64,000 bases of DNA from Alloacidobacterium dinghuense (GTDB lineage: Bacteria; Acidobacteriota; Terriglobia; Terriglobales; Acidobacteriaceae). The stretch spans positions 5,270,001 to 5,334,000 of the forward strand of contig NZ_CP060394.1 of NCBI RefSeq assembly GCF_014274465.1. The letters are read 5' to 3'. The notes beneath the pieces were generated by a model. It was given only the letters and a program-made list of their open reading frames with translations, did no database searches and was not told where the DNA came from. Position 1 is the stretch's first letter; each line of letters opens with the position of its first letter. A program made the position numbers and the translations under genes. Shown in pieces: positions 1 through 11,000 of this stretch.

Positions 1-2064
1 CTACAGCATGGAAAAGGTTTAAGTGTGGCCAATAACTGGATCTACACGCAAGGCCGTCATACCTGGAACTTTGGCGCAGAATTTCGCCATAGTACTCAGC
101 ATGTTTTCGGACAGAATTGTGTCTGTAACGGGACCCTCAGCTTTAACAGCAATACGACAAGCAACAATGATCCGAACATTTCCGACTTACTGAACATCAA
201 CACCACGGGAAGCGCATTTGCCAGCTTCCTTCTAGGCAATGTCGATTCGGTGCTCCGAAGTAATGCCGCCTTGGGCAAGTTGCGGAATTTCGCTGTTTCG
301 CCATACGTACTCGACAACATCAAGCTATCGCCGCACCTAACAGTCGATGCAGGGCTGCGCTGGGACATCCTGATTCCGTTTACTTCCGTTGGATCTGGAC
401 CTGCGGCTCAGGTTAACTTTTTTGATCCAAACGAGCCCAATCCCGGGGCAATCGGGACGGTTACTGGTCAGCCGTTACGTGGAGCTATCAGTTTACTGGG
501 AACCTGCTCAAACTGTGCGGGCTATGACCGGGCCAATATTCATTGGGACAATTTCGGGCCTCGTCTGGGCTTGGCCTATCAGTTGAGCCAGAAAACCGTG
601 CTTCTGTCCGGTTATGCTGTAAGCTTCCTCATCGGCGGCGCTTACGATTATGGCGATACTAAGGTTGGGGACGACCTCACCGGTCTGCTCGCCGGTTCAT
701 TGCCATCTTCGTATACCACGTCCGGTTATCCTGGTCCGGGTGCGGGACAATGGGATACAAGCTCCAGTTTTCCGCTCCCGTTTCCTCCGCCCATCCCGTT
801 CAGCCCGACCCTTTGTAATGGTCTCTCCACCAACCAGTGCGTCAACTTCTTTTCCCGCGATCCCGGAAAGTATCCCTACAGCGAGAGCTGGAATGCAGGT
901 ATCCAACGCGAACTACCGTGGAACCTGCTTCTTTCGGTGTCGTATGTCGGCAATAGAGGCGTCCATCTGCCATCCGGACTCCAACCATGGAATCAGCTCA
1001 ATCCAGACTTACTAAATTTGTGTGCAAACGATGGCGGAGCCAGCAATTGCGTGCTGGGAGACAGCTGGACCTGCACCACGCAAACCCTTGACAGTAACGG
1101 CAACCCGGCGTTTCCATGCCCCGCGCCAGTTCCGGCTCAGACCGTGCTGCAGAGACTTGGCTACGGAAAAGACAGCAACCGCTTCAACAGCGTTTATCAG
1201 AATTTCTCGAATGATTACGGCCAATCCGTGCCATTGCTGAATGCGTTAGTGCCGTATCCGCAGTACCGCGGCGCCATTCACAACAGCTTCGAGACTCAAG
1301 GGCGTTCTTCGTATAACGCGTTACAAGCGCAAGTTCAGAAGAGGTTTGCCGACGGTCTAGGGTTTCTGGTTAACTACACGCTCTCGCATTCCATGACGAC
1401 TTCTGGCTTCGGATTTGGCGCTTTTGCTGTTCAGGCCTTAAACAAATACAATCTCGCCTCGGAGTATACGATTGCCGGCTACGACCAGACCCACTTCGTG
1501 AACATCAGTGGCGTCTATGAATTGCCCGTTGGTCCCGGTAAGAAGCTTCTGAGTGACGGTGGTTTTATCAAGAAAAACCTGGCAGGTGGCTGGCAGGTGA
1601 GCGGCATCCTCCAATATCAGAGTGGCTCTCCATTAGGTGTCAGCGCTAGCGGCAATCCATTGAACAATGGCTTCAATCGCGCGAATGCCGTGCCCGGGAT
1701 TGAGCCGGTTATTTCCTGGAAGAATGTCGATAAGACCGATACAAGCGGTAATCCTCTTCCAGTTCTAAATCCTAAAGCGTTTTCGGATCCTGGACCGTGG
1801 GTACCGGGTAATGCACCCCGCCTGCTGGAAAGCCTGCGGCTCCCCCCGACCTACAACGAGAACATTGCACTGGCCAAGAAGTTCTTCCTGGGCGACCGCA
1901 TACAGGCCGAACTCAGAATGGAGTTCTTTAACATACTCAACCGCGTGATCAGGAGTTGCATGCCGGACACAAATATCAGCGATGGAGGCTTTGGTCTCGC
2001 TCCTCAACAATGCCAGTCGAATCTTCCACGGCAAGGGCAAGCGTATTTCCGTATAAGCTTTTGA
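1..2064 (+). CDS. TonB-dependent receptor, Oar-like (C-terminal part)
   Basis: The frame is open from the first base, so this is the last 687 residues of a longer outer-membrane protein whose start lies outside the window. It reads as a beta-barrel: alternating aromatic strands, motifs such as NFGPRLGLAYQ, SVSYVGNRG and a late barrel strand with RMEFFNILNR, ending in YFRISF, a typical aromatic outer-membrane C-terminus. Large acidobacterial receptors of this type usually carry an N-terminal carboxypeptidase-regulatory-like domain and plug, which would be upstream. Cys-rich loops (FGQNCVCNG, GTCSNCAG) are probably extracellular. Substrate is unknown; the family takes up large or complexed nutrients. 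It converges with the kinase at 2129-5044, only 64 bases apart. Confidence 0.88.
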   Translation, partial: LQHGKGLSVANNWIYTQGRHTWNFGAEFRHSTQHVFGQNCVCNGTLSFNSNTTSNNDPNISDLLNINTTGSAFASFLLGNVDSVLRSNAALGKLRNFAVSPYVLDNIKLSPHLTVDAGLRWDILIPFTSVGSGPAAQVNFFDPNEPNPGAIGTVTGQPLRGAISLLGTCSNCAGYDRANIHWDNFGPRLGLAYQLSQKTVLLSGYAVSFLIGGAYDYGDTKVGDDLTGLLAGSLPSSYTTSGYPGPGAGQWDTSSSFPLPFPPPIPFSPTLCNGLSTNQCVNFFSRDPGKYPYSESWNAGIQRELPWNLLLSVSYVGNRGVHLPSGLQPWNQLNPDLLNLCANDGGASNCVLGDSWTCTTQTLDSNGNPAFPCPAPVPAQTVLQRLGYGKDSNRFNSVYQNFSNDYGQSVPLLNALVPYPQYRGAIHNSFETQGRSSYNALQAQVQKRFADGLGFLVNYTLSHSMTTSGFGFGAFAVQALNKYNLASEYTIAGYDQTHFVNISGVYELPVGPGKKLLSDGGFIKKNLAGGWQVSGILQYQSGSPLGVSASGNPLNNGFNRANAVPGIEPVISWKNVDKTDTSGNPLPVLNPKAFSDPGPWVPGNAPRLLESLRLPPTYNENIALAKKFFLGDRIQAELRMEFFNILNRVIRSCMPDTNISDGGFGLAPQQCQSNLPRQGQAYFRISF

Positions 2065-2128
2065 ATGCTGCCGAGCATTAACGGTTCAGCATCGATTTGC
2101 AAGTGGATACCATTGCGAATGAACGAAC

Positions 2129-5044
2129 TCAAAAATTCTCCATCATCCAAACATTCACGTTGTCGGAAAAAAATGGCATGGCTACGTGCTTACCATCGGG
2201 CGAGTGTAACGCCCAAACGATTCGCTTGCCATTTGGTTCCCAAAGCACATGCGCATTGCCATGCAAATCAATGTGGAGGAGAACGGCTCCAGGTTGAAGG
2301 CTGCACATGAAGAACCCCTTCCCGTCCGCAGCCCAATCCATACTCACAAGATTGTTCCAATGCTTGACGATGATGTGCTGCAGTGCCTGGGTCTTCAGGT
2401 TGAGCACGTAGATGTTCCCCGTTGCTGCCTGGTTGATGGCAATTCGAGTGGCATGCGGTGACAGCATCCAACCGTAGTCTCCCTTGAAGTTGGGATCCAT
2501 CTTGAAGCGTCCTAATTCACGCCTCTGTTTGAGTTGCGGATCGAAGCTCGTAAAGGTAAGTTCGTTATTCTCTTCCTTCGCATACGCGCATAACTGGATT
2601 GATGGAGCAGCACAAGAAGTTAGGTCCCGAATGTCTCTGGCAATCAGTTCTTCTGGGCCTCCGGTCATGGGCACTCTAAGCAGGTCGTGGTGGGCCCATC
2701 CGACAGAGCCGGGAGACTCACGCTCAATCAGCAACCAACGTCCATCGGGGCTCGTCCGGGGAAATCCGAATTCGCCAGTGTTTTCTACCAGCACCGGCTG
2801 AGCTGCTCCCCCACTCAAAGGCTGCCGATAAATGCCCCATTTCCCGTCGCGGTTCGACGTAAAGACGACTTCACGGCTATCAGCCGTCCATCCGTTTGGG
2901 TATTCCGTACCTTCTGTCAGGCTCAAATGCCTTGGAGGGGTAATCCGAGTGCCTCCAGCTTCGACATCAGCAACATAAACCGCAGCAGAATTTGATCGTT
3001 TCGTAAAGACCAGCTTTTTGCTGTCTGCGGTTGCGGAGATGTCCTCAACGCAGAAGCCGCTGTAATGAGTAAGCTGTCGGGCATTTGATGCGAATGCACC
3101 AGTCTGTTGATCGATTCGCGCGACCCAGAAGTTGCAAGTCACGCCCTCGGTGTCCTCTTCCAGCACATACACAACACGGCCGTCGCGCAACCAATAGAGT
3201 CCGTGAATTTGCGGATTAGAGAGCACAACGTGACTGTCACCGCTTTTGAGGTCTCGAATCTCAATCGATCGTCGAGGACTCGCATCCCTCTTCTGGTAAA
3301 GTAACTTTGTTCCATCCGGCGACCACCGGACCCCCATAACAGCGCCATTCTCGCCTGCGTCGAGCAGTTTTCGCGGATTGCGGCCGTCAGCGTCCATCAC
3401 CCACAGTTCGCGCCCTGTCCCGTTGGTCGCTGCGACCGATGAACCGTCAGGAGAAACACCCCAGGCAAACGCGTCCTCACGAACTTTGTGGAGTACACCG
3501 CCCATTACTGACGCCTCCCATGTAATCACGCCAGCTGAATTATCATCACTCGTTTGCGAGACTGCCAAAAAACGTGCGTTGTCTGGGAACCAGCGAATGC
3601 TCCAAGATACGTGAGCATCTCCAAATTGCGCTGGGTTAGGCATGTCACGAGTTTCACCGCTCTCGAGAGATCGAACTTGAAGACCGAAATTGTCCCCAAA
3701 AGCAAGATACTTTCCATCCCCTGAAATTTGCGGACCGACGATAGGGTTGTCGCTGGAACTCGTGGTGAGCTTTCGCTCTTTGATTTCTATGGGAGGAGAA
3801 AGGTGGGAGTACTTCCACCAGAGGAAACTAATGGCAGCTAAGAGAAGGACCAATCCTCCGCCAATGAATGTTTTCGCGCGCAGTGCCCAATGGGATGATG
3901 AAGAAGACTCGCCTGGGGCCGTGGAGATGCTCTTCAGCTCTGCGAGCATCTCAGCTGCTGTCTGGTACCGCGACTCACGGTCTTTCTCCAGCGCTTTGCG
4001 AATAATTCCTTCGAGCTTAACGGGCAACTCGGGATTCAATTCGCTCACGGGAGGCAACGTCCGATGAAGAATGGCATCCTGGACAACTGCTGCCGTATCT
4101 CCGCTAAACGCGCGCTGCCCAGTCGCCATCTCAAAAAGGACCAAGCCAAACGAAAACAGGTCGGTGCGGGAATCAACCTTTTCGCCGCGTACCTGTTCAG
4201 GCGACATGTAGCCGGCCGTACCCATCGCAATTCCAGTACGGCTTAGGCTTTGCTCAACAGAAAACTCGCGCCCGAACGCCGTCTGAGAACTGCCATGCCG
4301 ATCCTCCTCGGTAGGGTCGGATGGGATATCTGTTTCAGTCTTTGCAAACTTCGCCAGCCCAAAGTCCAGTACTTTGGATTCGCCATGAAGGGTGAGGAAT
4401 ATATTCGCAGGCTTGAGATCGCGATGCACGATGCCGCGCCGATGGGCGGCATCGAGCGCATCGGCAACCTCGGCCGCATAGTGTAGCGTCAACTCGAGCG
4501 GGAGCCGTCCTTTTTGCAATCGCTTCGCCAGCGTCTCGCCTTCCAGGTGCTCCATGACCAGGAAGTGCGTTCCGTCCTGCTGGCCGATGTCATGTAAGGT
4601 GCAAATGTTGGGATGCTGCAGTGCCGAAATCGCCCTAGCCTCGCGTTCGAAGCGCTGCTGTCGAAACGGATCGGATGACAGCGCATGGGGGATTACCTTT
4701 ATAGCTACGGTGCGATTGAGCCGTATATCTCGGCCGCGGTACACCTCGCCCATGCCTCCCGCTCCCAGGAGAGCCTGAACCTCGTAGGGCCCGAGTCGAG
4801 TTTCCGCCGCCAGCATGGTGTTGCCCGTAGCAGTAACCAGCGCGACATGGTGTGCCGCCGGAGACTCCAGAAAGTCCGGATCCAACTTGCCCTCGATGGA
4901 AAGGCACTCATCGACGTCGTTACGTAGCGACGGATCACCGGAACACTTGCTATCGAGAAACGCAGCTCTCTCTCCCGGGGGCAATTCCATCGCGCTTTGC
5001 AGGATCCCGCGAACCATCTGCCAGCGCTCCGGAGTCATGCTCAA
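2129..5044 (-). CDS. Serine/threonine protein kinase with TolB/WD40-like sensor
   Basis: 971 residues. A short N-terminal region (1-80) typical of acidobacterial kinases precedes a Hanks-type kinase domain at about 86-370: glycine loop GAGGMGEVY, invariant Lys116 in VAIK, catalytic HRDLKPAN (Asp209), DFG at 227, SPEQ after the activation segment. One membrane helix follows (about 393-411), then a long extracytoplasmic region with PD40/TolB-type beta-propeller repeats ([26 protein letters not shown]). Such proteins are thought to sense envelope or periplasmic signals and phosphorylate cytoplasmic targets; the signal here is unknown. The ATG overlaps the stop of the upstream ECF sigma gene by 4 bases, so the two are translationally coupled and probably act in one pathway. 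Confidence 0.93.
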   Translation of the reverse strand: MSMTPERWQMVRGILQSAMELPPGERAAFLDSKCSGDPSLRNDVDECLSIEGKLDPDFLESPAAHHVALVTATGNTMLAAETRLGPYEVQALLGAGGMGEVYRGRDIRLNRTVAIKVIPHALSSDPFRQQRFEREARAISALQHPNICTLHDIGQQDGTHFLVMEHLEGETLAKRLQKGRLPLELTLHYAAEVADALDAAHRRGIVHRDLKPANIFLTLHGESKVLDFGLAKFAKTETDIPSDPTEEDRHGSSQTAFGREFSVEQSLSRTGIAMGTAGYMSPEQVRGEKVDSRTDLFSFGLVLFEMATGQRAFSGDTAAVVQDAILHRTLPPVSELNPELPVKLEGIIRKALEKDRESRYQTAAEMLAELKSISTAPGESSSSSHWALRAKTFIGGGLVLLLAAISFLWWKYSHLSPPIEIKERKLTTSSSDNPIVGPQISGDGKYLAFGDNFGLQVRSLESGETRDMPNPAQFGDAHVSWSIRWFPDNARFLAVSQTSDDNSAGVITWEASVMGGVLHKVREDAFAWGVSPDGSSVAATNGTGRELWVMDADGRNPRKLLDAGENGAVMGVRWSPDGTKLLYQKRDASPRRSIEIRDLKSGDSHVVLSNPQIHGLYWLRDGRVVYVLEEDTEGVTCNFWVARIDQQTGAFASNARQLTHYSGFCVEDISATADSKKLVFTKRSNSAAVYVADVEAGGTRITPPRHLSLTEGTEYPNGWTADSREVVFTSNRDGKWGIYRQPLSGGAAQPVLVENTGEFGFPRTSPDGRWLLIERESPGSVGWAHHDLLRVPMTGGPEELIARDIRDLTSCAAPSIQLCAYAKEENNELTFTSFDPQLKQRRELGRFKMDPNFKGDYGWMLSPHATRIAINQAATGNIYVLNLKTQALQHIIVKHWNNLVSMDWAADGKGFFMCSLQPGAVLLHIDLHGNAHVLWEPNGKRIVWALHSPDGKHVAMPFFSDNVNVWMMENF

Positions 5045-5613
5045 GCCTCTCCGCTCAGCTGCTGGTAGAGCCAGATCCGCGCGGTCGACCAGTGCCGCTT
5101 CACCGTCGCCGGTGAAATACCCAGGACCTCGGCCGTCTCTTCAATCGAAAATCCGCCGAAGAAGCGGAGCTCCACAATGCGGCCTTGCTCCGAATCCAGC
5201 CGCGAGAGCTCAGTCAACGCGCGGTCCAGATCGAGCAGGTCTACAGGCTGGCCCTTCATGACCGCATGCACGTCCTCAAGGGTGCATTTGTTTAGCCCGC
5301 CGCCCCGTTTTGCCGCCCGCCTATCGCGCTCGTAACTTACAAGAATCTGGCGCATCAGCAATGCGCAAATGGCAATGAAATGCGACTTGTTCTGGAATTG
5401 TCCCCGAAACTGCTGGTGCAACCGGAGATAGGCCTCGTGGACTAGTGCCGTGGTCTGCAGCGTGCGAGCGGAGGGCGCTCTGCGCAGCTGCTGGCAGGCA
5501 ACCCGGCGAAGCTCGTCGTATAGGAGCGGAATCAGGCCGCGCAGCGCATCCCGGTCGCCTTCTCCCCACTTGGCCAAGAGTGCATCAATTTCAGGCGAAT
5601 CGGTTATCGGCAT
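5041..5613 (-). CDS. ECF-family RNA polymerase sigma factor
   Basis: 190 residues, the normal size for the ECF subgroup common in Acidobacteria and Planctomycetes (TIGR02999 type). Region 2 is seen in [16 protein letters not shown] through [10 protein letters not shown] and the helix around [16 protein letters not shown]. Region 4 holds the [18 protein letters not shown] helix-turn-helix followed by SPATVKRHW for -35 recognition. No anti-sigma gene follows; instead the stop codon overlaps the start of a membrane serine/threonine kinase. In this sigma class regulation by a linked kinase has been proposed, so phosphorylation control is a reasonable inference. Confidence 0.93.
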   Translation of the reverse strand: MPITDSPEIDALLAKWGEGDRDALRGLIPLLYDELRRVACQQLRRAPSARTLQTTALVHEAYLRLHQQFRGQFQNKSHFIAICALLMRQILVSYERDRRAAKRGGGLNKCTLEDVHAVMKGQPVDLLDLDRALTELSRLDSEQGRIVELRFFGGFSIEETAEVLGISPATVKRHWSTARIWLYQQLSGEA

Positions 5614-5816
5614 CGGACCTCCTTACTGAGCAGGGGTCGCGATTGGAACTACCTCGGGGAACGCGACGAGGCCGTCACGGTGCGTGCCCACATGATACTG
5701 CCGATTCCCGGTTCCGACACGACTTGTGTTGAGCCAATTCATGCGCGGATTTCCTTTTAGGAACCAGAGGTGATCTCGCGAGTCGCCTCAGCCTACCTGG
5801 CTGAGGAGTTCTGGAA

Positions 5817-6725
5817 ATGTTCAACCTGAAGGGATTTGGATGCATCGTCTTTGCGATAACCGCAGTTGCGACTGTGACTGCTGAAACGTACTGCCCGGGA
5901 AAAGTGGCCAGTGTACCCTACCATCTCGTGAATCGGCACCAAATGGTCGTTGAAGTCTCCATCAACCATGGTGGACGCTACAGCTTCCTGCTCGACACTG
6001 GGACCCAGATGACCTTGATCGATCCCGCCATTGCCTCGTCACTCCAACTTCCTGAGTACGGCAACACAAAGGTGGCTAGTGCCGGCATGAGCTCTTCGGC
6101 CTCGTTCTCAAAGCTAGCCCTGGTGGAAACCGGCCTGCACAAGGTCACGGACTTGAAAGTGTTAGTGTACGATCTGTCGAATCTGCGGGCTACGGGACTG
6201 ACCATCCAGGGCGTTCTTGGTGAGGATTTCCTCGAGCACTTCGATGTGCTGATCGACAACGTACACAAGCTGCTGTGTCTCGACAGCTCCGGAGCCATGC
6301 GCGCGGACGTAAGAGGACCGCATACGGCGCTGATCATTCCATCGGAGATCACAGACGGATCGCCCCCGCCAAACCTGATCATCGTCGAGGCTCGCCTGTC
6401 CGATGCGACGCGCCCCGTTCGCCTTATGCTCGACTCCGGTGCGAACGGCGCCATTCTCTTCAACACATCGGAGTACCTGGCTCTACGGCAAACAGCTCGT
6501 TTGCCGGGGACTGGGGTGGATGGAAGGCAGCGGATATTCTCCGTTCTGCCTCCGCAAGACGTGAAGATCGGCTCACTCAGGCTTCCCGCAGTGCCCGTCG
6601 TCAGCCTTGCCGGCACCCAGAAGGATCCACGTGGCAAGGGGTTCGATGGCGTCTTGACGATCAGCCTCTTCCGGCGGGTCTTCATTGAATATCGCGATCA
6701 CTTCGCCGTTCTGGACCCGCTGTAA
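5817..6725 (+). CDS. Secreted retropepsin-like aspartic protease
   Basis: 302 residues with an N-terminal signal sequence (hydrophobic stretch 8-22, then Ala-Glu-Thr). Two aspartic-protease half-sites are visible: FLLDTGTQMTLID with Asp60-Thr-Gly and a second RLMLDSGANGAIL with Asp206-Ser-Gly. This double arrangement fits the bacterial retropepsin-like (gag-asp/clan AA) family that often appears in Acidobacteria as exported proteins. Substrate is unknown. The gene is divergent from the sigma/kinase pair across about 200 bases. Its predicted site of action is the periplasm or cell surface. Confidence 0.82.
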   Translation: MFNLKGFGCIVFAITAVATVTAETYCPGKVASVPYHLVNRHQMVVEVSINHGGRYSFLLDTGTQMTLIDPAIASSLQLPEYGNTKVASAGMSSSASFSKLALVETGLHKVTDLKVLVYDLSNLRATGLTIQGVLGEDFLEHFDVLIDNVHKLLCLDSSGAMRADVRGPHTALIIPSEITDGSPPPNLIIVEARLSDATRPVRLMLDSGANGAILFNTSEYLALRQTARLPGTGVDGRQRIFSVLPPQDVKIGSLRLPAVPVVSLAGTQKDPRGKGFDGVLTISLFRRVFIEYRDHFAVLDPL

Positions 6726-7069
6726 CAGAGAGAACGCGTATCACGTGTTTCGGGATGATGGGTCATCAAATTCGGAAGCATGGATTAACAAGTTGCATTC
6801 CTATTTCTGCTCCAGCGTCTTTATATTTAAGCCGGGTTGCCGACACCGCCCTAAAGTGCCGTTAGCCGTCGATCAAATGTTGTGGCAACATAGGATCGCG
6901 TGTAAGCTAGGACGGCTTTCCATACGCGCGTGAAATCGGTCGAGTTGGTAGGCAAGAACAATACGGGAACAACCTGGGGAGGAAACCATCCCAAATGATT
7001 CCAAACGATCCTAAATGGGCGCTGCTCTAAGGTCTTTCGTATCAATCGCGCCCGCTGATTCTAAGCAAC
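6726..7069. other. Non-coding stretch before tRNA remnant
   Basis: About 340 bases without a convincing gene on either strand. It is relatively AT-rich in its middle and leads into the tRNA-Phe remnant. No terminator with a T-run is clear after the protease gene. Confidence 0.5.
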
Positions 7070-7136
7070 TTAGGTCCATTGGTAGGGAGCCCTGAAAAGG
7101 CCGGCGTCGGCGGTTCGATCCCGTCTCTGGCCACCA
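7070..7136 (+). pseudogene. Decayed tRNA-Phe (GAA), 3' half conserved
   Basis: The 3' half matches a bacterial tRNA-Phe: anticodon loop CTGAAAA (GAA anticodon), T-arm stem GGCGG (7109-7113), T-loop TTCGATC, stem CCGTC, acceptor strand TCTGGCC (7126-7132), discriminator A and encoded CCA (7134-7136). Upstream, TTGGTAG of a D-loop is recognisable. The 5' acceptor strand GGCCAGA is absent, the D-stem is mispaired and several bases are missing between the D-arm and the anticodon stem, whose outer pairs no longer match. It should not fold as a functional tRNA. Such 3'-end copies are left when an integrase-bearing element inserts into a tRNA gene. Confidence 0.75.
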
Positions 7137-7174
7137 CATTAAAAAAGACTTACGGGATTTTCCTCCAAGAACGC

Positions 7175-7196
7175 GACCCACACTTGACCCACACTC
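7175..7196 (+). repeat. Tandem 11-bp direct repeat next to tRNA remnant
   Basis: Two adjacent copies of GACCCACACT followed by T or C (7175-7185 and 7186-7196), 38 bases downstream of the tRNA CCA end. Direct repeats of this size next to a tRNA 3' end resemble arm-type binding sites of tyrosine integrases. No integrase gene is present nearby. Confidence 0.55.
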
Positions 7197-7618
7197 ACTC
7201 TGCCGATGCCCTTTCCGCATCATGGGGAAACGCATGTTCCCCGCCTTCGAGCGCCGTATTCCGCATGGAATGCGCCACGGCTTCTTCCCCGCGACGCTGC
7301 CGGGTTCCGTCATCGCAATTCTGCTCAGTCACAGTTACATAATCTCTGGCTAGGATTTCGACATGGGAAAGCGGGAAAACCCATGTTCTCTTCCTTCGAC
7401 TGACACTTCCCATGACACTTTCCCACCCGCAACAGGAAATCAAGCGGCAGGTGGTAGGAGGTTGCACTTTGCAAAATAGTGAGCAACATCGGGGCTCCAC
7501 TCCTACGATAAACCGGTTTGAACGGCAACCTGGGTTACTTCCGCATAGCCCATTACTCGGGAGCTTGGGTGGTGCTTTGGAGTCGGGCGGGCATAAGATT
7601 GGGGGTGGAGATATTGAG
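7197..7618. other. Non-coding stretch with short inverted repeats
   Basis: No gene with a ribosome-binding site or coherent composition is visible. The stretch contains short dyads, for example CATGGG ... CCCATG around 7363-7386 and ATTCC/GGAAT around 7258-7271. It may be the degraded edge of an integrated element. Confidence 0.4.
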
Positions 7619-7882
7619 ATGCTATACAAAAAGATCAATGTCGAACTGATCGTCGTCGCTGATGAAGCCGAGGCCTTTGTCGCGGACTTGAACGCTGCGC
7701 TCGATCGACTGGAAGAGAAGCATACCCTTTTCGGGGGTGGGATCGAGACCGTCGCTTTCGAGCACACGGGAACACGGAAGAGATCAGCACTCGCGCATAC
7801 GATGGCCGCAGGTGAGACGGTCGCCATCTCTCTCAGGGCTGCACGTGAGAGCGTGACTACTGCCCTCCGAGCAGTCATCTGA
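7619..7882 (+). CDS. Small conserved hypothetical protein
   Basis: 87 residues. The frame is open further upstream, but this ATG is preceded by GGGGGTGGAG at suitable spacing and starts the well-behaved protein MLYKKINVELIVVADEAEAF. It has an alpha/beta pattern: a beta strand (VELIVVAD), a helix (EAEAFVADLNAALDRLEE), a Gly-rich turn (FGGGIETVAF) and a C-terminal helix. No membrane segment or catalytic motif. It resembles small hypothetical proteins often seen in Acidobacteria, but I do not know a function. It converges with the chemotaxis-like fusion gene ending at 8028. Confidence 0.68.
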   Translation: MLYKKINVELIVVADEAEAFVADLNAALDRLEEKHTLFGGGIETVAFEHTGTRKRSALAHTMAAGETVAISLRAARESVTTALRAVI

Positions 7883-8027
7883 TGTAGGCCGTTCGTAAAG
7901 ACCATCCCGTCGAAGCGAAGGTCATAGAACGCGCGGAGACACTCAGCGGAAGCGGCTCGCCCGATGAGCATTCCCGGGCGGTTCGACGCGCAAACCCCTT
8001 GGCAGGAAGGCGTCTCGGCAAGAAGGT

Positions 8028-11000
8028 CTATGCTCTGCCAGGCAATTGGGTGGGAAGAAAGATGGAGAAACAAGTCCCGCTCTTGCCAGAACGCACGCTG
8101 CTGCGCACACGAATTGAGCCAGCCAGCCGGCTGATGATCCCGCTCGCCACCCATAGACCGAGCCCTGTACCCTGTTCTCCCTTGGTAGTAAAAAAGGGTT
8201 CAAAGATTCGAGCAACGTTGTTCTGAGGAATTCCAATGCCGCTGTCTGCGATGGTCATTCGCACCCCATCGCTCACTGGATTATTCCCGTCAAATGATCG
8301 GCGAATGCGCAGGGCGATGGTACCACCCGCAGGAACGGCCTCGATTGCATTGAGAAGCAAGGTTGACAATACCTGGCGAATCTCGCCTGGATAACTATCG
8401 ATTGTGGCTCCGTCCAACACATAGTTCTTGGTTACGATAATTTCTTTTGCAAGTAGCCGCTTGGCATACAAGTCCAGGACACTATCGAATACGATCTCCA
8501 GGTTCACCGAAGTGGGCTGACTTGACTCTCGATAGAAACTCAGCGACTGCTGAGTCAGGTGTGCCACCCGGTCGAGTTCCTCCGCCGCGAGTGCTGCAAA
8601 TGAGCGGTCTTGCGTATCTAGCTTTGGAGACTGCTTCAATAAAGTGACCAGATTCGTAACAGCCTGCAGGGGATTGTTAATCTCATGCGCCAGGGTGGCG
8701 GCCAAACGTCCCGCGGCAGCCAGTTTTTCCGATTTGATTAGAGCCGCTTCGGCGAGTTTGCGGTCGCTGATGTCGTAAAAGCAATTGACTGCTCCTGTGA
8801 CCTCTCCGCGCTGATTATTCAGCGGACGGATATTCACCACCGCCGTGATTCGCGAGCCGTCGGGTCGCTCAATAAGCACCTCCTGGTCATGCACCTCCTG
8901 TGTTTTGCCGCTCACCACTTCCGCCATAGGGCACTCATCGTGAGGCATGAAAGTGCCGTCGGGGCGGAACATCTTAAACGAACCGCAAAAGCGCTCGTCG
9001 GTGTCTCCCGGCTCCGGCGTGCGGCCCCACAATTCCTGGGCGCGATGATTGAAATTCTGGATGACCCCGGAGGCATCACAGTAATAGACCGCGACAGGCA
9101 CCAGATCAAACAAAGCGCGAAAGCGTTCTTCGCTTTCGCGCAACGCCGCCTCTGCCCGCGCCCGTTCGGTGACATCCTCGAAGGCCAGAAGAATCATCGG
9201 CTGCTCATCGTGCGCCGAAAAAAGCGTCTGCGCATTCAGGAGTATTTTTCTGGGACCAATGCTCTCAAAATCGTGCTCAACCATGAAATCATGAATGGTC
9301 TGGTGTTTCGGTAGAACCTCCTCGAGCAAGATACGCAACTTCGCGATGTTCCACTGCCCATTGCCAAGGTCATAGATAAATCTATTGACGGTCTGGTCCG
9401 CGAATACCTTGAAGGAGCTCAGAAAGGCCTCGTTCGCCATGATGACTCTGAGCTCTGCATCGAGCACCAGCAAGGGCTCGATTACGGTGTTCATCACTCC
9501 CCGGAAAAACTCCGTCGACTTTCTCAGCTGTTCATTGGCGACCTTCATGGCATCGATATCGTGCAGGGCGAGCACCACGCCATCGATTTTTTCGTCCTGT
9601 GTCCGATAGGGCAGGATGCTTAGGGAATGCCAACTGCCTTTAAGGTCGCGCACCTCACGCTCCGCCGGTTGCAGGCTCTCCAGCACCCAGGCGATCATCG
9701 ATTCCATCTCGGGCGCATCAACATTAAGCTTTATATCGGCGATTGGCCGACCAATATCGGACGGAACTACCTTGAGCAGTTTGTTCGCTATCGGAGTCAT
9801 GCGGCGTATGCGTGATCCGCGGTCCAGCATGACGACCGGAATCCGCGTGCTGTTCAGCAAGTTTGAGATATCGTTGCCCAATTCGTGCAGGTCATCGTTC
9901 TTCTGGCGAAGTTCCGTATTCAGCGTGTTCAATTCCTCATTGGCCGACTGGAGTTCCTCTTTCGAGGTCTCCAATTCCTCATTGGTGCTTTGCAACTCTT
10001 CGTTGGCTGAGAGGATTTCCTCATTCGCAGATTGGAACTCTTCCTTGAGGGAGTCTTCCGACTCGATAGCGGAACGCAATGCATCCTGTGCGTCGGCAAG
10101 CTCTCGTTTCAGCCGCTTCGATTCAGACTTATCTCCGGCGCTTCCTTTCGCCCTGCTACGAAAAACGTCGCTGGCGGGAATCGATTGCGGGGTAACGTCG
10201 TCAAAGAGGACCAGGAAGTGGATTTTGTGCTCAGAGCCTTTCTCCCCTAGCGGGGTGACTGAGAGGTTCAGGATTCGCTTATGACTATCCCCGTCAAAGA
10301 GGACTTGGTCCTTTCTGACCGAGGCGCCTTTTTTCCTGGCGGCACTGATTAGCGTACGGAGTTCAACAGCGAGTCCATTCCGCGCCAGTTTCAGCACATT
10401 CAGGCTGGGTCTACCAGGCGCAGGTTCCAGGTACGGAGTCGTCCGTCCCCGAAACTGAACCACTTCCATCGCGCTGTTGATGACCACTCCGACCGGGGCG
10501 TGGTTCTTCAGCACAAGACGATCGGCTTCGGCCTGCACATCGAATTCGCTGTTCGCCGGATCTTGTGACTTCGGGGCTTTGCTGGGAATATCGCGACTGA
10601 TCACAGTGGGATAGTAGCTTTGAACAAAGTCATAGTGCAGCCTCGACGCAATCGCCTTCTTCGCATAGATCCTGTGCTTTTTATCCACGGTGGAGAAGAG
10701 ATTCGGGAAAGCCGCAACGCTCTCTGAACCTCCTAAAACCAGAAATCCCGAAGGCTTCAGTGCATAGTGCAGGATGGGGATGATCTTCTTTTGCAGCACC
10801 GGCTGGATGTAGATGAGCAGATTGCGGCAGGCCACCAGGTTCATTTGTGAAAAAGGTGGGTCGATGGCCAGGTTTTGCCGGGCAAAGACGCACATATCGC
10901 GCACTGCTTTGTTGACACGATAGCCGCCCTCAATCTTGACGAAGAATCGCTGCATGCGCTCCTGCGATATCTCGTCTGCAATGCTCTCCCGATACAGGCC

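Noticed and set aside
5978-6685. A 235-codon frame opposite the retropepsin-like gene
   Set aside because: High Arg/Pro/Ser composition and no motif, while the plus strand has signal peptide and catalytic sites.
7011-7342. Spurious protein frames on both strands across the tRNA remnant
   Set aside because: Their sequences (for example WWPETGSNRRRRPFQG) are the translation of tRNA-Phe bases, a frequent annotation error.
7195-8154. A 319-codon minus-strand frame
   Set aside because: It overlaps the 87-residue gene at 7619-7882 and the end of the CheB-CheR fusion, and its residues show no domain; it is a shadow of these genes.
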